A stretch of 64,000 nt of DNA from Chitinophagaceae bacterium (GTDB taxonomy: Bacteria; Bacteroidota; Bacteroidia; Chitinophagales; Chitinophagaceae). A program made the position numbers and the translations under genes. Below the pieces are notes generated by a model that saw only the letters and a list, made by a program, of their open reading frames with translations, made no database searches and was not told the DNA's origin. The first letter of the stretch is position 1; each line of letters opens with the position of its first letter. Positions 1 to 8,248 of this stretch are shown piece after piece. The DNA lies in NCBI GenBank assembly GCA_025934485.1, contig JAICXX010000009.1, positions 1 to 64,000 on the forward strand, in the 5' to 3' direction.

Positions 1-1776
1 ACCTCCTTTATCCTGCTGCCCAAGGTGCCCATGAAGAAACGGCTTTTCGACCCGCGCGTAGGCTATTTTGCGGACGAATACGTGGTCTATTCGGACCAGC
101 AACAAAAAGTGGAAAATCAGGAATTCATCGTCCGTTGGCGGCTGGAACCCAAACCCGAAGACCGCGAAAAATGGATGCGCGGCGAGCTCGTCGAACCGGC
201 CAAACCCATCGTATACTATATCGATCCGGCGACGCCGCGGAAATGGGTGCCTTATCTCAAGGAAGGCATCGATGATTGGCAGAAGGCCTTTGAGAAAGCC
301 GGTTTCAAACATGCCATCGAAGCCCGCGACTGGCCGGAGAACGACACGTCGATGAGTTTGGAAGATGCCCGTTATTCCGTGCTGCGCTATTTCGCCTCCG
401 ATATCGAGAACGCCTATGGTCCCAATGTCCACGATCCCCGCAGCGGCGAGATCATCGAAAGCCACATCGGATGGTATCATAATATCATGGAGATCCTCCA
501 CGACTGGTATATGATCCAGACCGCGGCCGTCGATCCCCGGGCACGGACCATGCATATCGACGACAGTCTTATGGGCCAGCTGATCCGTTTCGTCTCTTCG
601 CATGAGGTGGGCCATACGCTGGGGCTTCGGCACAACATGGGCAGCAGCAGCACCGTCCCCGTGGAGAAATTACGCGACAAGGCCTGGCTCGACCTGCATG
701 GCCATACGCCCTCCATCATGGACTATGCGCGGTTCAACTACGTTGCACAGCCGCAGGACAGCATTCCCGAGGCCGATCTTTTCCCGCGCATCGGGGAATA
801 CGATCGCTGGGCTATCCGTTGGGGTTATGCCTATGTAGGTGACGCGGCGCCCAAAGAAGAGGCCAAGGTCCTCAACCGGTGGATCATCGACAGCCTCAAA
901 GCTAACCCGCGTCTCTGGTTCGGCGGCGAAGGATTCAACGGCGACCCCCGCGCGCAGCTGGAAGATCTCGGCGACAATAGCATGAAGGCCAGCGACTACG
1001 GTATCAGGAATCTCAAGGTGATCCTGCCCCAGCTCCCGAAATGGACCTGGGAAGCTAACGACAAATACGATAACCTCGAGGAGATGTACCGCCAGGTAAT
1101 AGCTCAATTCAGCCGCTATATGGGCCATGTCCTGAAGAATGTGGGTGGCGTTTATGAGACCTTTAAGAGTGTCGAGCAACCCGGTGATGTATACGAGCCT
1201 GCACCGAAGGCGCGGCAGCATGAAGCCATCGTTTTCCTGGATCAGCAGCTCTTTACGACGCCCCGCTGGCTGCTGGATACGTCGATCCTCTACAGGATCA
1301 GCAGTCCCGTGAGCGGCGATCCCGTGGGCTCGATCGGGACGGGTGTGCTCGGCAGCCTGCTGTCGTCCAGCCGGTTGAATACGTTAATGCTCTCGTCGGA
1401 ACGCTATGGCGCGGCGCGGACTTATACGGTGGAGGACCTGCTCACGGATCTGCGCCGCAGTATCTGGAAAGAGCTGAGGACACACCAAACCATCGACGTC
1501 TACCGGCGGAATCTGCAAAAGACCTATGTGGAATCGCTGATCAGCGTCCTCAACCCGGCGGCGCCGCCGATAAGCGGACCGGGTATCACGATCTTTTTTG
1601 GCCCCAATACCAAGAATACCGATCTGCCCTCCATCGCAAGGGCGGAGCTGTCCAGCCTGAGAAGCCAGATCCGGGCTGCTATTCCATCGACGACGGATAA
1701 GCTGAGTCAGTACCATCTCGTCGATCTGGAAAGTAGGATCAAAAAGGTCTTAGATCCCTGGTCGGCAGGGCAGTAG
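1..1776 (+). CDS. Zinc-dependent metalloprotease (DUF5117/DUF4953 type), 5' end outside window
   Basis: The reading frame is open from the first base, so this is the C-terminal 591 residues of a longer protein; the GTG at 25 is not a real start. The motif HEVGHTLGLRHN (bases 601-636) is a full metzincin-type HExxHxxGxxH zinc site: two His and the catalytic Glu, then the third His. The sequence around it (YFADEYVVYSD, DARYSVLRYFAS, GPNVHDPRSGEI) matches the large secreted metalloproteases common in Bacteroidota, usually about 800-900 aa, in which this domain follows DUF5118/DUF5117 regions. It probably acts in the periplasm or outside the cell; the substrate is unknown. The stop is TAG at 1774-1776. 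Family assignment is firm; role is not. Confidence 0.88.
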   Translation, partial: TSFILLPKVPMKKRLFDPRVGYFADEYVVYSDQQQKVENQEFIVRWRLEPKPEDREKWMRGELVEPAKPIVYYIDPATPRKWVPYLKEGIDDWQKAFEKAGFKHAIEARDWPENDTSMSLEDARYSVLRYFASDIENAYGPNVHDPRSGEIIESHIGWYHNIMEILHDWYMIQTAAVDPRARTMHIDDSLMGQLIRFVSSHEVGHTLGLRHNMGSSSTVPVEKLRDKAWLDLHGHTPSIMDYARFNYVAQPQDSIPEADLFPRIGEYDRWAIRWGYAYVGDAAPKEEAKVLNRWIIDSLKANPRLWFGGEGFNGDPRAQLEDLGDNSMKASDYGIRNLKVILPQLPKWTWEANDKYDNLEEMYRQVIAQFSRYMGHVLKNVGGVYETFKSVEQPGDVYEPAPKARQHEAIVFLDQQLFTTPRWLLDTSILYRISSPVSGDPVGSIGTGVLGSLLSSSRLNTLMLSSERYGAARTYTVEDLLTDLRRSIWKELRTHQTIDVYRRNLQKTYVESLISVLNPAAPPISGPGITIFFGPNTKNTDLPSIARAELSSLRSQIRAAIPSTTDKLSQYHLVDLESRIKKVLDPWSAGQ

Positions 1777-1792
1777 TGCGCGCTTTTCCGGT

Positions 1793-1808
1793 GGGCATGG
1801 CTCTTGCT
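1793..1808 (+). promoter_or_regulatory. Sigma-54-type -24/-12 promoter candidate
   Basis: The sequence GGGCATGGCTCTTGCT has GG at 1794-1795 and GC at 1806-1807, the exact 10-nt gap of sigma-54 promoters, with CAT after the GG and TTGC at -12. A transcript would start near 1819, 12 nt before the ATG of the small membrane protein. Confidence 0.45.
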
Positions 1809-1830
1809 TTAGTTGAAGTAAAAGGGCATC

Positions 1831-2067
1831 ATGCCAAATCCGGAAAAATATCCCGGCGCTCCCGATACCTCGCACGGCCGGTATAACAGCCGGCGCATCA
1901 TGGTCCTCATCGTCGTGGTCTTCGTGGTGGTGCTTTCCTTTTTTGCAGGCCGCTATTTTGGCAATAAGCCCAACTATATTCAACCGGGAAACCCGGCTGC
2001 CAGGCAGTACCAGGGCTCGGATAAGGTGGGCATACCGCCCGGCCCGCCCGATTCATTGTCTCCCTAA
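1831..2067 (+). CDS. Small single-pass membrane protein, unknown function
   Basis: A 78-aa protein with a polar, Arg-containing N-terminus (residues 1-23), one strongly hydrophobic segment at about 24-43 (MVLIVVVFVVVLSFFAG) and a Pro/Gly-rich tail (IPPGPPDSLSP). The charge pattern suggests the N-terminus is cytoplasmic and the tail periplasmic. I do not recognise a family. It sits alone between the metalloprotease and the SRPBCC gene, with its own -24/-12 promoter candidate 12 nt before the predicted transcript start. The opposite-strand frame here is His/Asp-rich and lacks this coherent membrane topology, so the plus strand is preferred. Confidence 0.6.
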   Translation: MPNPEKYPGAPDTSHGRYNSRRIMVLIVVVFVVVLSFFAGRYFGNKPNYIQPGNPAARQYQGSDKVGIPPGPPDSLSP

Positions 2068-2075
2068 ACAAACAT

Positions 2076-2091
2076 TAGCATATTAATTGCA
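2076..2091 (+). promoter_or_regulatory. Sigma-54-type -24/-12 promoter candidate
   Basis: TAGCATATTAATTGCA keeps the -24 G, the following CAT and a perfect TTGCA at -12 with correct spacing; only the -25 position (A instead of G) departs from the rule. The predicted transcript start near 2102 lies 10 nt before the SRPBCC start codon. Confidence 0.35.
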
Positions 2092-2111
2092 ACACTTTAA
2101 ATAAAAAATCT

Positions 2112-2810
2112 ATGACGCAAACAACCTTATCGTCAGACAAACAGGGCAATCTCGGTGAAGGAGAAAGGGTACTTTCGGCAATTGCCGGCTCCCTTTTGTT
2201 ATATTTTGTGACAAAAAAACACAAAAAGGAATCCTTGCTGTTATTGGGAGCGGGTTACCTACTCTACCGTGGCCTGTCCGGCAAGTGCCCCGTTTCGGCA
2301 GCTTTGCGTTCTAACCATCATCAGGGGAAGCCTTACAATGTCAATATCCGCACCCATGTTATCGTGAACCGGCCTCGCTCGGATGTATATGCCTTTTGGC
2401 GGCGGCTGGAGAACTGGCCGTTGTTCATGCGTCACCTCGAGAACGTCGACGAGCTCGATGGTAGTACTTCGGCATGGCGGCTCAAGGTTCCCGGCATGGG
2501 CGGCGTCCGGTGGGAAGCCAGGATCGTGAAAGAGGAAAAGGATAGCGAGATCTCCTGGCATTCGGTTCCCGGCGCCGTGATCGAGACGACGGCAAAGATC
2601 AATTTCTCCGAAACGGCGGGCGATGCCACCCGTGTCGATGTCATGCTCTCCTACCGCGTTCCCAATGACGCGATCGGTGAACGGCTGTCGCGTATGCTGA
2701 CACCCGCGTTCCGCGAAAAGGTGTATGAGGATATCCATAACTTTAAGCATTATTTCGAAGATGTAATGATTAATGTACCAGGCGTGGCCAGACATGCTGA
2801 AGAAAAGTAA
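2112..2810 (+). CDS. SRPBCC-family protein with N-terminal membrane hairpin
   Basis: 232 aa. Residues about 15-60 form two short hydrophobic stretches around KKHKKES, typical of the YgaP-like DUF2892 membrane hairpin; residues about 77-225 form a START/SRPBCC (polyketide cyclase-like) fold, seen in RTHVIVNRPRSDVYAFWRRLENW, LKVPGMGGVRWEARIV and ISWHSVPGAVIETTAKINF. SRPBCC proteins bind hydrophobic ligands in a deep pocket; the ligand here is unknown. The same hairpin-plus-SRPBCC layout is common in stress-induced loci. The stop overlaps the start of the CHAD gene, implying co-transcription and translational coupling. Confidence 0.85.
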   Translation: MTQTTLSSDKQGNLGEGERVLSAIAGSLLLYFVTKKHKKESLLLLGAGYLLYRGLSGKCPVSAALRSNHHQGKPYNVNIRTHVIVNRPRSDVYAFWRRLENWPLFMRHLENVDELDGSTSAWRLKVPGMGGVRWEARIVKEEKDSEISWHSVPGAVIETTAKINFSETAGDATRVDVMLSYRVPNDAIGERLSRMLTPAFREKVYEDIHNFKHYFEDVMINVPGVARHAEEK

Positions 2811-3552
2811 ACAACGGCGCTTTCTTGCGAAGAAAGATAAGGAGTGGCAGCAGGAGCTCGATGCCTTCGGGGATTCCCGCGACCCCGAGGCCATTCACCG
2901 GTTACGCGTCGCCGTTAAGAAGATAAAAGCCGTCGCGCATTTTTCCCAAGCCTGTTCCGGCAAGGATACGAAGAAGGATTTCAATCTGCTCAAAAAGATG
3001 TACCGGCAGGCCGGCGCCATCCGGGATGCCGGTAACCACCTTCAGTTGCTCGAAAGGGTGCATGCCGCCCCCGAATTCTTCAAGCGGGAGCAACAACAGT
3101 TGCAGAAGGAAGCTTCGCAGGAATTTGTGGATAGCATCGAGACCTATCGTAAAAAGGGGAAAAAAGCCGCGCGCCGTTTGCTGGCCGATGTGCGGCCGGT
3201 GCGGCAGAACTGCATTAAGGATTGGTTTGCCGCCGAATTGATAAAGGTCTCCATTTTGTTGAATGCTTCCGGTGATGAATTGCACCAGGCGCGTAAGGAG
3301 ATCAAAACCCTCCTGTACGTCTTCAAACTTTTGCCATCCCGGATCGCGCGCGAATTGCGGCTCGATGGCGGTTATCTCGATCAGCTGCAGAATGCGATAG
3401 GTGATTGGCATGACGCCTTTGTAGTTGCCGCAACCTTGTCCGGCAAAGAGCTCTGCGGCGCCCAGGCCATGCTCGCCACCTCCGGGGAGAAAGAGACCGA
3501 AGTCCGCATGCTGGCAGCCGAATTCTATCACCGTGTACATTTAGACGAATGA
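2794..3552 (+). CDS. CHAD domain protein
   Basis: 252 aa. The N-terminal stretch DSRDPEAIHRLRVAVKKIKA is the diagnostic first helix of CHAD (conserved histidine alpha-helical domain), followed by further helices rich in Lys, Arg and His. CHAD proteins bind inorganic polyphosphate in characterised cases. There is no CYTH triphosphatase domain here, so this is a stand-alone CHAD protein. I prefer ATG 2794, which overlaps the SRPBCC stop by 17 nt; ATG 2773 is an alternative. The stop TGA overlaps the ATG of the CDF transporter, so the three genes form an operon. A polyphosphate link is inferred from the family only. Confidence 0.83.
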   Translation: MLKKSKQRRFLAKKDKEWQQELDAFGDSRDPEAIHRLRVAVKKIKAVAHFSQACSGKDTKKDFNLLKKMYRQAGAIRDAGNHLQLLERVHAAPEFFKREQQQLQKEASQEFVDSIETYRKKGKKAARRLLADVRPVRQNCIKDWFAAELIKVSILLNASGDELHQARKEIKTLLYVFKLLPSRIARELRLDGGYLDQLQNAIGDWHDAFVVAATLSGKELCGAQAMLATSGEKETEVRMLAAEFYHRVHLDE

Positions 3553-4445
3553 CCATGGCCAGGTCCAACCGCGTCATCTACGCCGCGCTGGGCGCCAATA
3601 TCGCCATTGCGGGCACAAAATTTCTCGCCGGACTGTTCTCCCGCAGTTCGGCCATGATTGCGGAAGGGGTGCATTCGCTGGTGGATTCCGCGAACGAATT
3701 GTTGCTGCTCTATGGCATCTCCCGCAGCAATAAAGAAAGGGATGATGCGCATCCTTTCGGATATGGCCGGGAGCTGTATTTTTGGTCTTTCATTGCTTCG
3801 ATCCTGATCTTTTCTTTCGGCGCGGGTGTTGCTTTTGTGCAGGGCTATCTGCATCTCCGGCGGCCCGCCATCGTGGGCCCTATGAAGTGGAATTACATCG
3901 TTCTCGGTTTTTCACTGCTCTTCGAAGGGAGCTCCTTTCTGATCGCGTTTCGCGCTTTTCGCAAAACGACGCGGGAACCCTTGTGGACGGCGATCAGGCA
4001 CAGCAAGGACCCCACGGATTTTATCGTGCTCTTCGAGGATGGCGCCGCGGTGCTGGGGCTGATCGTGGTTTTTGTAGTGCTTTTTATCGGCCGGCAGACC
4101 AACAATCCTTACCTGGACGGGGTCGCTTCGCTTGCCGTAGGTGCTATCCTCACCGTGGCGTCGGCCCTGCTGGCGCGGGAGAGCCGCAGCTTGTTGATCG
4201 GCGAGGGCATCTCTGATCGTACGCGGCAGGCCATTGTCGGGATGGTGAAGGAAGATCACAATGGTTTCTCGGTGCGCCGGCTTTTTTCGATCTATCAGTC
4301 GCCCGACGAGGTGCTCCTCGTGCTGATCGTCGATGTGCCACCAGAACTCACCGCCGCCGAACTCACGGAACGCATGAGCGCAGTGAAACAAAAGATCAAG
4401 GAGCGGTATCCGCGCATCACCTATATCGTGATACAGCCGGAGTGA
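3549..4445 (+). CDS. Cation diffusion facilitator (CDF) family transporter
   Basis: 298 aa inner-membrane exporter of divalent cations (Zn, Fe, Mn or Co in characterised members), driven by proton antiport. The N-terminal half holds several membrane segments; EGVHSLVDSANE gives the HxxxD half-site of TM2 and AHPFGYGRE the cytosolic loop typical of the family. In TM5 the usual HxxxD is replaced by LFEDGAAVLG, as in a distinct CDF subclass, so metal specificity cannot be read off. The C-terminal about 80 residues are the cytosolic dimerisation domain (SVRRLFSIYQSPDEVLLVLIV). The start codon overlaps the CHAD stop. ATG 3555 is an equally possible start. Confidence 0.88.
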   Translation: MTMARSNRVIYAALGANIAIAGTKFLAGLFSRSSAMIAEGVHSLVDSANELLLLYGISRSNKERDDAHPFGYGRELYFWSFIASILIFSFGAGVAFVQGYLHLRRPAIVGPMKWNYIVLGFSLLFEGSSFLIAFRAFRKTTREPLWTAIRHSKDPTDFIVLFEDGAAVLGLIVVFVVLFIGRQTNNPYLDGVASLAVGAILTVASALLARESRSLLIGEGISDRTRQAIVGMVKEDHNGFSVRRLFSIYQSPDEVLLVLIVDVPPELTAAELTERMSAVKQKIKERYPRITYIVIQPE

Positions 4446-4449
4446 AACA

Positions 4450-6240
4450 TTATCTTGCGGCCTCGAGCTTTTTCAGCGCCTTCTCCATGTCGATGCCCTT
4501 ACCGAGCACAGCCTTGAAGAGATCGCCCTCCGCACGAACGCGTTCCTGCATCGTTTTTATGGTGAACTCCTGCATGGAGAGTCCTTTCTTCACCTCCTCC
4601 CAATGCAAGGGGGCGGAGACCGTAGCTCCGGGTTTCGGCCGCACGGAATAAGGTGCCGCGATGGTTGCCTGCGGCCGGTTTTGCAGGAAGTCGAGATACA
4701 TCTTGCCCTTGCGCCTGCTCAACGTACGTTCCATCGTGGTATAGGCGGGAATTTCGTTGTGCACCATTTCGACGACCAGCCGGGCAAATTCTTTGGAGTG
4801 ATCATAGCTGTATTTGGCCCCGAGCGGAAAATACACATGCAAGCCCGTCGAGCCCGATGTCTTACAATACGATTCTACACCCGCGGCATCGAGCACTTTC
4901 CTGGTGATCAGTGCTGCCTCGATCACCTGGTCGAAGGTCGTTTTCTTGTCCGGGTCGAGATCGATAATACACCAGTCCGGATTATCGGGTGCGTTTGTCC
5001 GGCTGCTCCAGGGATTGAGTTCGATGCAACCCAGCGAGACCATGTACAATAAGCTCGCCTCGTCGGTGCATACCAGGAATTCTTTTTCTTCCGGGTCTTC
5101 GGCGGTATGATAGGGGAAGGTCGTGATCCATTCCGGTACTTTGCCGCTGACATTCTTTTGGTAGAAGCCGGGGCCCGTGATGCCATTGGGATGCCGGTTC
5201 AAACTTTGCGGGCGGTTCTTGAGATAGGGGAGGATATAAGGCGCGATGTCGTAGTAGTAGTTGAGGAGATCGCGTTTGGTATACTTTTCTTTGGGCCAAA
5301 AGACCTTGCCGAGATGCGAGAAGCTCATTTCATGCCCGCTGACCTTTACCGTTTGTTCGTCCTCGCCCGCGGAAAGAAGCGCCGCGCGTTTTTTTTGCGC
5401 CACCGGTGCCGCGGCCGCATTGCGCGCGACCTTCCGCGGCGCGGCGCTCCGCGAAGTTTTCGCCGGCGCGGCTTTCGGAGCCGCGGATTTTGCTGTTGCC
5501 CGCGTGGCTGTTGCGCTCTTGCCTGCTTTCGTGCTGCTCGCAGATTTCGCAGTCGTCCCAGCCGAACCCGCTTTGTCCGCGGCACGTGTCCCGGCGGCGG
5601 CGCGATTGCTCTGCCACTGCGCGGACCGCGGATTCTTCGCGATCTGCTCGAGCGTCTTCTTCGACACAACCGACTTATCCTGGTCGGTCACCGGCTTGTC
5701 CGTTGCATATTGATCCCGGTGCTTGATGAGTAGCCAGGAATTGTCGCCGCGTCCCTTGGTTTGCACCAACGCGAACTCGCCCTTGAGCTTTTTTCCATTG
5801 AGCCTGATCTTCAGCGAACCGGCATTCAGCTCTTTGAGTAAAACCTTATTCTGGGTTGCCTTGGTACCGGTAATGGTTTTCAATTCTTTGCCCTTGGGCC
5901 CTTTGACCTCTTCCATCGGTTCATAGGTGCCCGTGTCCCAGACCATCACCGTCCCCGCACCATAATTGCCCTCGGGGATGATACCCTCGAAGTCCTTATA
6001 ATCGAACGGGTGATCCTCGACCTGCATGGCCAGCCGCTTGTCGGCGGGGTTTAGCGACGGCCCCTTGGGGATCGCCCAGCTCTTGAGCACTCCCTCCATC
6101 TCCAGCCGAAAATCGTAATGCAGATGCGACGCCGCGTGCTTTTGTACGACGAAGATCAACGAGTTGCCCGCCGGCTTACCCCCTTTAGGTTCCGGCGTCT
6201 TGGTAAACGAGCGTTTTTCCTTGTATTCCTTAAGTGCCAT
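4450..6240 (-). CDS. ligD: LigD-like NHEJ protein: 3'-phosphoesterase plus polymerase domain, no ligase domain
   Basis: 596 aa. Residues about 20-190 are the LigD 3'-phosphoesterase domain (VVQKHAASHLHYDFRLEMEG, WAIPKGPS, EDHPFDYKDFEG). Residues about 295-590 are the primase-polymerase domain (LNRHPNGITGPGFYQKN, CIIDLDPD with the catalytic Asp pair, KTSGSTGLHVYFPL). Between them lies an Ala/Lys/Thr/Ser-rich linker of about 95 residues (about 200-295) where Pseudomonas-type LigD carries an ATP-dependent ligase; no KxDG-type nucleotidyltransferase motif is present. ATG 6240 is chosen because MALKEYKEKRSFTKTPEP is a typical LigD N-terminus. Its partner Ku is at 49948-50721. In double-strand break repair it would process and extend ends; sealing would need another ligase. 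Confidence 0.92.
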   Translation of the reverse strand: MALKEYKEKRSFTKTPEPKGGKPAGNSLIFVVQKHAASHLHYDFRLEMEGVLKSWAIPKGPSLNPADKRLAMQVEDHPFDYKDFEGIIPEGNYGAGTVMVWDTGTYEPMEEVKGPKGKELKTITGTKATQNKVLLKELNAGSLKIRLNGKKLKGEFALVQTKGRGDNSWLLIKHRDQYATDKPVTDQDKSVVSKKTLEQIAKNPRSAQWQSNRAAAGTRAADKAGSAGTTAKSASSTKAGKSATATRATAKSAAPKAAPAKTSRSAAPRKVARNAAAAPVAQKKRAALLSAGEDEQTVKVSGHEMSFSHLGKVFWPKEKYTKRDLLNYYYDIAPYILPYLKNRPQSLNRHPNGITGPGFYQKNVSGKVPEWITTFPYHTAEDPEEKEFLVCTDEASLLYMVSLGCIELNPWSSRTNAPDNPDWCIIDLDPDKKTTFDQVIEAALITRKVLDAAGVESYCKTSGSTGLHVYFPLGAKYSYDHSKEFARLVVEMVHNEIPAYTTMERTLSRRKGKMYLDFLQNRPQATIAAPYSVRPKPGATVSAPLHWEEVKKGLSMQEFTIKTMQERVRAEGDLFKAVLGKGIDMEKALKKLEAAR

Positions 6241-6251
6241 AGACTCATTGC

Positions 6252-6267
6252 GGCAAAGCGAATGCCA
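6252..6267 (-). promoter_or_regulatory. Sigma-54-type -24/-12 promoter candidate for the LigD-like gene
   Basis: Read on the minus strand, TGGCATTCGCTTTGCC matches the sigma-54 consensus (TGGCAY, five bases, TTGC) with the exact GG-N10-GC spacing. The predicted transcript start (about 6241) falls directly beside the ATG at 6240, so the message would be leaderless or nearly so. Confidence 0.45.
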
Positions 6268-6278
6268 ACTCAACGGCT

Positions 6279-6286
6279 TATCTTTG
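6279..6286 (+). promoter_or_regulatory. Bacteroidota -7 box TATCTTTG
   Basis: A perfect match to the TAnnTTTG housekeeping -7 element of Bacteroidota, 17 nt before the ATG of the small acidic gene at 6304. No clear -33 TTG at the usual distance. Confidence 0.35.
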
Positions 6287-6303
6287 TATGACCACTAAAA
6301 ACG

Positions 6304-6558
6304 ATGAAAATGGCAAAAAAGAAAACCACCGATCCAAATAAAGCCGCTCACGATGAGGCCGAAAAAGACATTCTGAATGACCCGGAGCTTAGTGACAGCG
6401 ATCCTACCGACGATCTCGACGAGAGCGAGCTGGCGCAGCGAGATAACTCCGATGAGGACGCATTCGATGCGTTGGAGAAAAAACGCGCGGCTCCCGGTCA
6501 TCCGGCAGCCCCGCACCATCCCGGAAAACCTCATTCCGGTAAAGGCAGCGAAAAATAA
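6304..6558 (+). CDS. Small acidic, probably disordered protein
   Basis: 84 aa. A short basic start (MKMAKKKTTDPNK) is followed by an Asp/Glu-rich centre (residues about 17-60) and a His/Pro/Gly-rich end (GHPAAPHHPGKPHSGKG). No known domain. Its layout resembles the larger acidic protein at 44472-44942, which also begins with a MAKK-like basic stretch. It is divergent from the LigD-like gene and its last 28 bases overlap the end of the histidine kinase gene on the other strand. ATG 6310 is also possible. A real gene is likely from the upstream TATCTTTG box; function unknown. Confidence 0.55.
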   Translation: MKMAKKKTTDPNKAAHDEAEKDILNDPELSDSDPTDDLDESELAQRDNSDEDAFDALEKKRAAPGHPAAPHHPGKPHSGKGSEK

Positions 6559-8159
6559 AACTCGGACCCCTTGCCCTCTTCGCTTTTCACGCCCATGTGG
6601 CCGCCATGTCGTTCCACGATCCGCTCGGCAATATACAATCCGATCCCCAAACCGCTCACGGCCCGCCCGGCGTCGGGTACCCGGTAATAGCGGTCAAAGA
6701 TCATGTCCAGATGGTTGGCCGCAATGCCGATGCCACAGTCGATGACGCTTACGATCACCTGCCCCGCTTTCTTTTGAACGCTAACCTGTACAGGGCTGCC
6801 TTCAGCGGAATACTTTGCCGCATTCGTCAGTAAATTGATCAGCACCTGCTCGATCTTGCTACCGTCGCCTGTGATCACGATGTCTTCGTCAGGGAGGTTA
6901 GCCTCGAAAGGATGTGTTGGCTGGATTTGCCGCATCGTATCCAGGCTCTCTTTCACCAGCGGTAACAAAAAGCACGGCATCATGTGGTACTCGAGCTGAC
7001 CCGACTGCATCCTGGTAACATCGAGCAGATCGCCGACGAGCCTGCCGAGCCTGTTTACCTGTCGCAAGGCCTTTTCAGTGAGTTCCCTTGCTATTCCCCC
7101 GGGAGTCCGGTGCTCCAGCAGCTGCAGATAGCCTTTGATCGTCGAGAGGGGCGTTCTCAATTCGTGCCCGGCGACGCCGATAAACTCATCCTTTTTCGCA
7201 TTCAGTCGTTTGATCTCTTCATAGAGCCTGGCATTTTCTATTGCCACACCGGCCTGCGCCGCGATGCCCTCGACCAGCTTCTCATGTTCCGCTTTGAAGC
7301 GTGCGGGTTCGGAATGGCCGAAGAACAGACCACCGATGGTTGGGCCACCACTGGGTGACTTCACCGGTATGCCCATATAGCTCACCACCGGCAGATGTCC
7401 GGGGGGCATGCCAAAATGCGGAGGGTTCTTTCCATAACGCGGATCTTGCCGGATGTCATCGGAGCGCAGGATGCCGCTGTCGCGAAGGATGACCTCGAAT
7501 ATCCCGGAGCTTCGCGGCATCGGAAAGTCCTTGAAAACGTCTTTGCTGACACCGGAGATCGTATACAACTCGAGGTACCGCTGCTCCTCATCGACCATGT
7601 TGTAGAAAAAAGCGCCAAATTCCGCGCCGCTAAGCTGCGTCGTAATGTCGGTGACCTTTTGAAGCACGGATCGAAGATCCAGGTTTGCCGAAAGCAGGCG
7701 TCCGGCAGAAAGCAGGAGCTCCTGGATACGGGCATGGGTCCGCAGCTCTTCCTGGGCGCGAAGCCTTTCGGTGATATCCCTGGCGATCTTGGAGGCGCCG
7801 ATGATCTGGCCGTTGCGTGCCCTGATGGGCGAGATCGTCAGCGAGATGGGGATCATCTCTCCGTTCTTTGTTACACGGATCGTATCGAAATGATTGACAT
7901 CCAAACCGTTCCGGATGCGATTGATGATCATGTCCTCTTCGCTGAGCTTGTCCGGCGGGATCAGTATCGAGATATGTTTTCCGATGACCTCGCTTTCCTT
8001 GTAGCCAAACAACCGCTCGGCCGCGCGGTTCCAGCTAGTGATATATCCCTGCAGCGTCTTGCTGATGATGGCATCCTCGGATGAATCGACGATAGCGGCG
8101 AGCATGGCCTGCTTGTCCTCGATATCAAGGGCGTCGTTAGAAGTAGGAGCCTCTTCCAT
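6531..8159 (-). CDS. PAS-GAF sensor histidine kinase
   Basis: 542 aa, no membrane segments, so a soluble sensor. Order: PAS/PAC about 20-135 (SSEDAIISKTLQGYITSWN, GASKIARDITERLRAQEEL); GAF about 150-310 ending in AGVAIENARLYEEI; HisKA about 325-390 with phospho-acceptor His in GVAGHELRTPLSTIKGY; HATPase about 430-540 with N box NLLTNAAKYS, G1 DCGIGI and G2 GLGIGLYIA. All catalytic motifs are intact. It autophosphorylates in response to a signal bound by PAS or GAF (small molecule, redox or light cannot be told apart). No response regulator lies nearby, so it is an orphan kinase. Its 3' end overlaps the small acidic gene by 28 bp. Confidence 0.9.
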   Translation of the reverse strand: MEEAPTSNDALDIEDKQAMLAAIVDSSEDAIISKTLQGYITSWNRAAERLFGYKESEVIGKHISILIPPDKLSEEDMIINRIRNGLDVNHFDTIRVTKNGEMIPISLTISPIRARNGQIIGASKIARDITERLRAQEELRTHARIQELLLSAGRLLSANLDLRSVLQKVTDITTQLSGAEFGAFFYNMVDEEQRYLELYTISGVSKDVFKDFPMPRSSGIFEVILRDSGILRSDDIRQDPRYGKNPPHFGMPPGHLPVVSYMGIPVKSPSGGPTIGGLFFGHSEPARFKAEHEKLVEGIAAQAGVAIENARLYEEIKRLNAKKDEFIGVAGHELRTPLSTIKGYLQLLEHRTPGGIARELTEKALRQVNRLGRLVGDLLDVTRMQSGQLEYHMMPCFLLPLVKESLDTMRQIQPTHPFEANLPDEDIVITGDGSKIEQVLINLLTNAAKYSAEGSPVQVSVQKKAGQVIVSVIDCGIGIAANHLDMIFDRYYRVPDAGRAVSGLGIGLYIAERIVERHGGHMGVKSEEGKGSEFYFSLPLPE

Positions 8160-8248
8160 ATATACGAATTTACACTAACGGAGATAAACCCGGCATTTTT
8201 CCAGCATTTTTAATGCGCCGGGAATAAGAATTGCAGCCTCCCCCACTT

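Noticed and set aside
1750-1983. Minus-strand frame over the small membrane protein gene, His/Asp-rich
   Set aside because: The plus frame has a coherent membrane topology and a promoter candidate; the minus frame has neither.
8192-8205. GG-N10-GC before the DUF481-like gene
   Set aside because: The -12 half reads CAGC without the TT, and the distance to the start is long.
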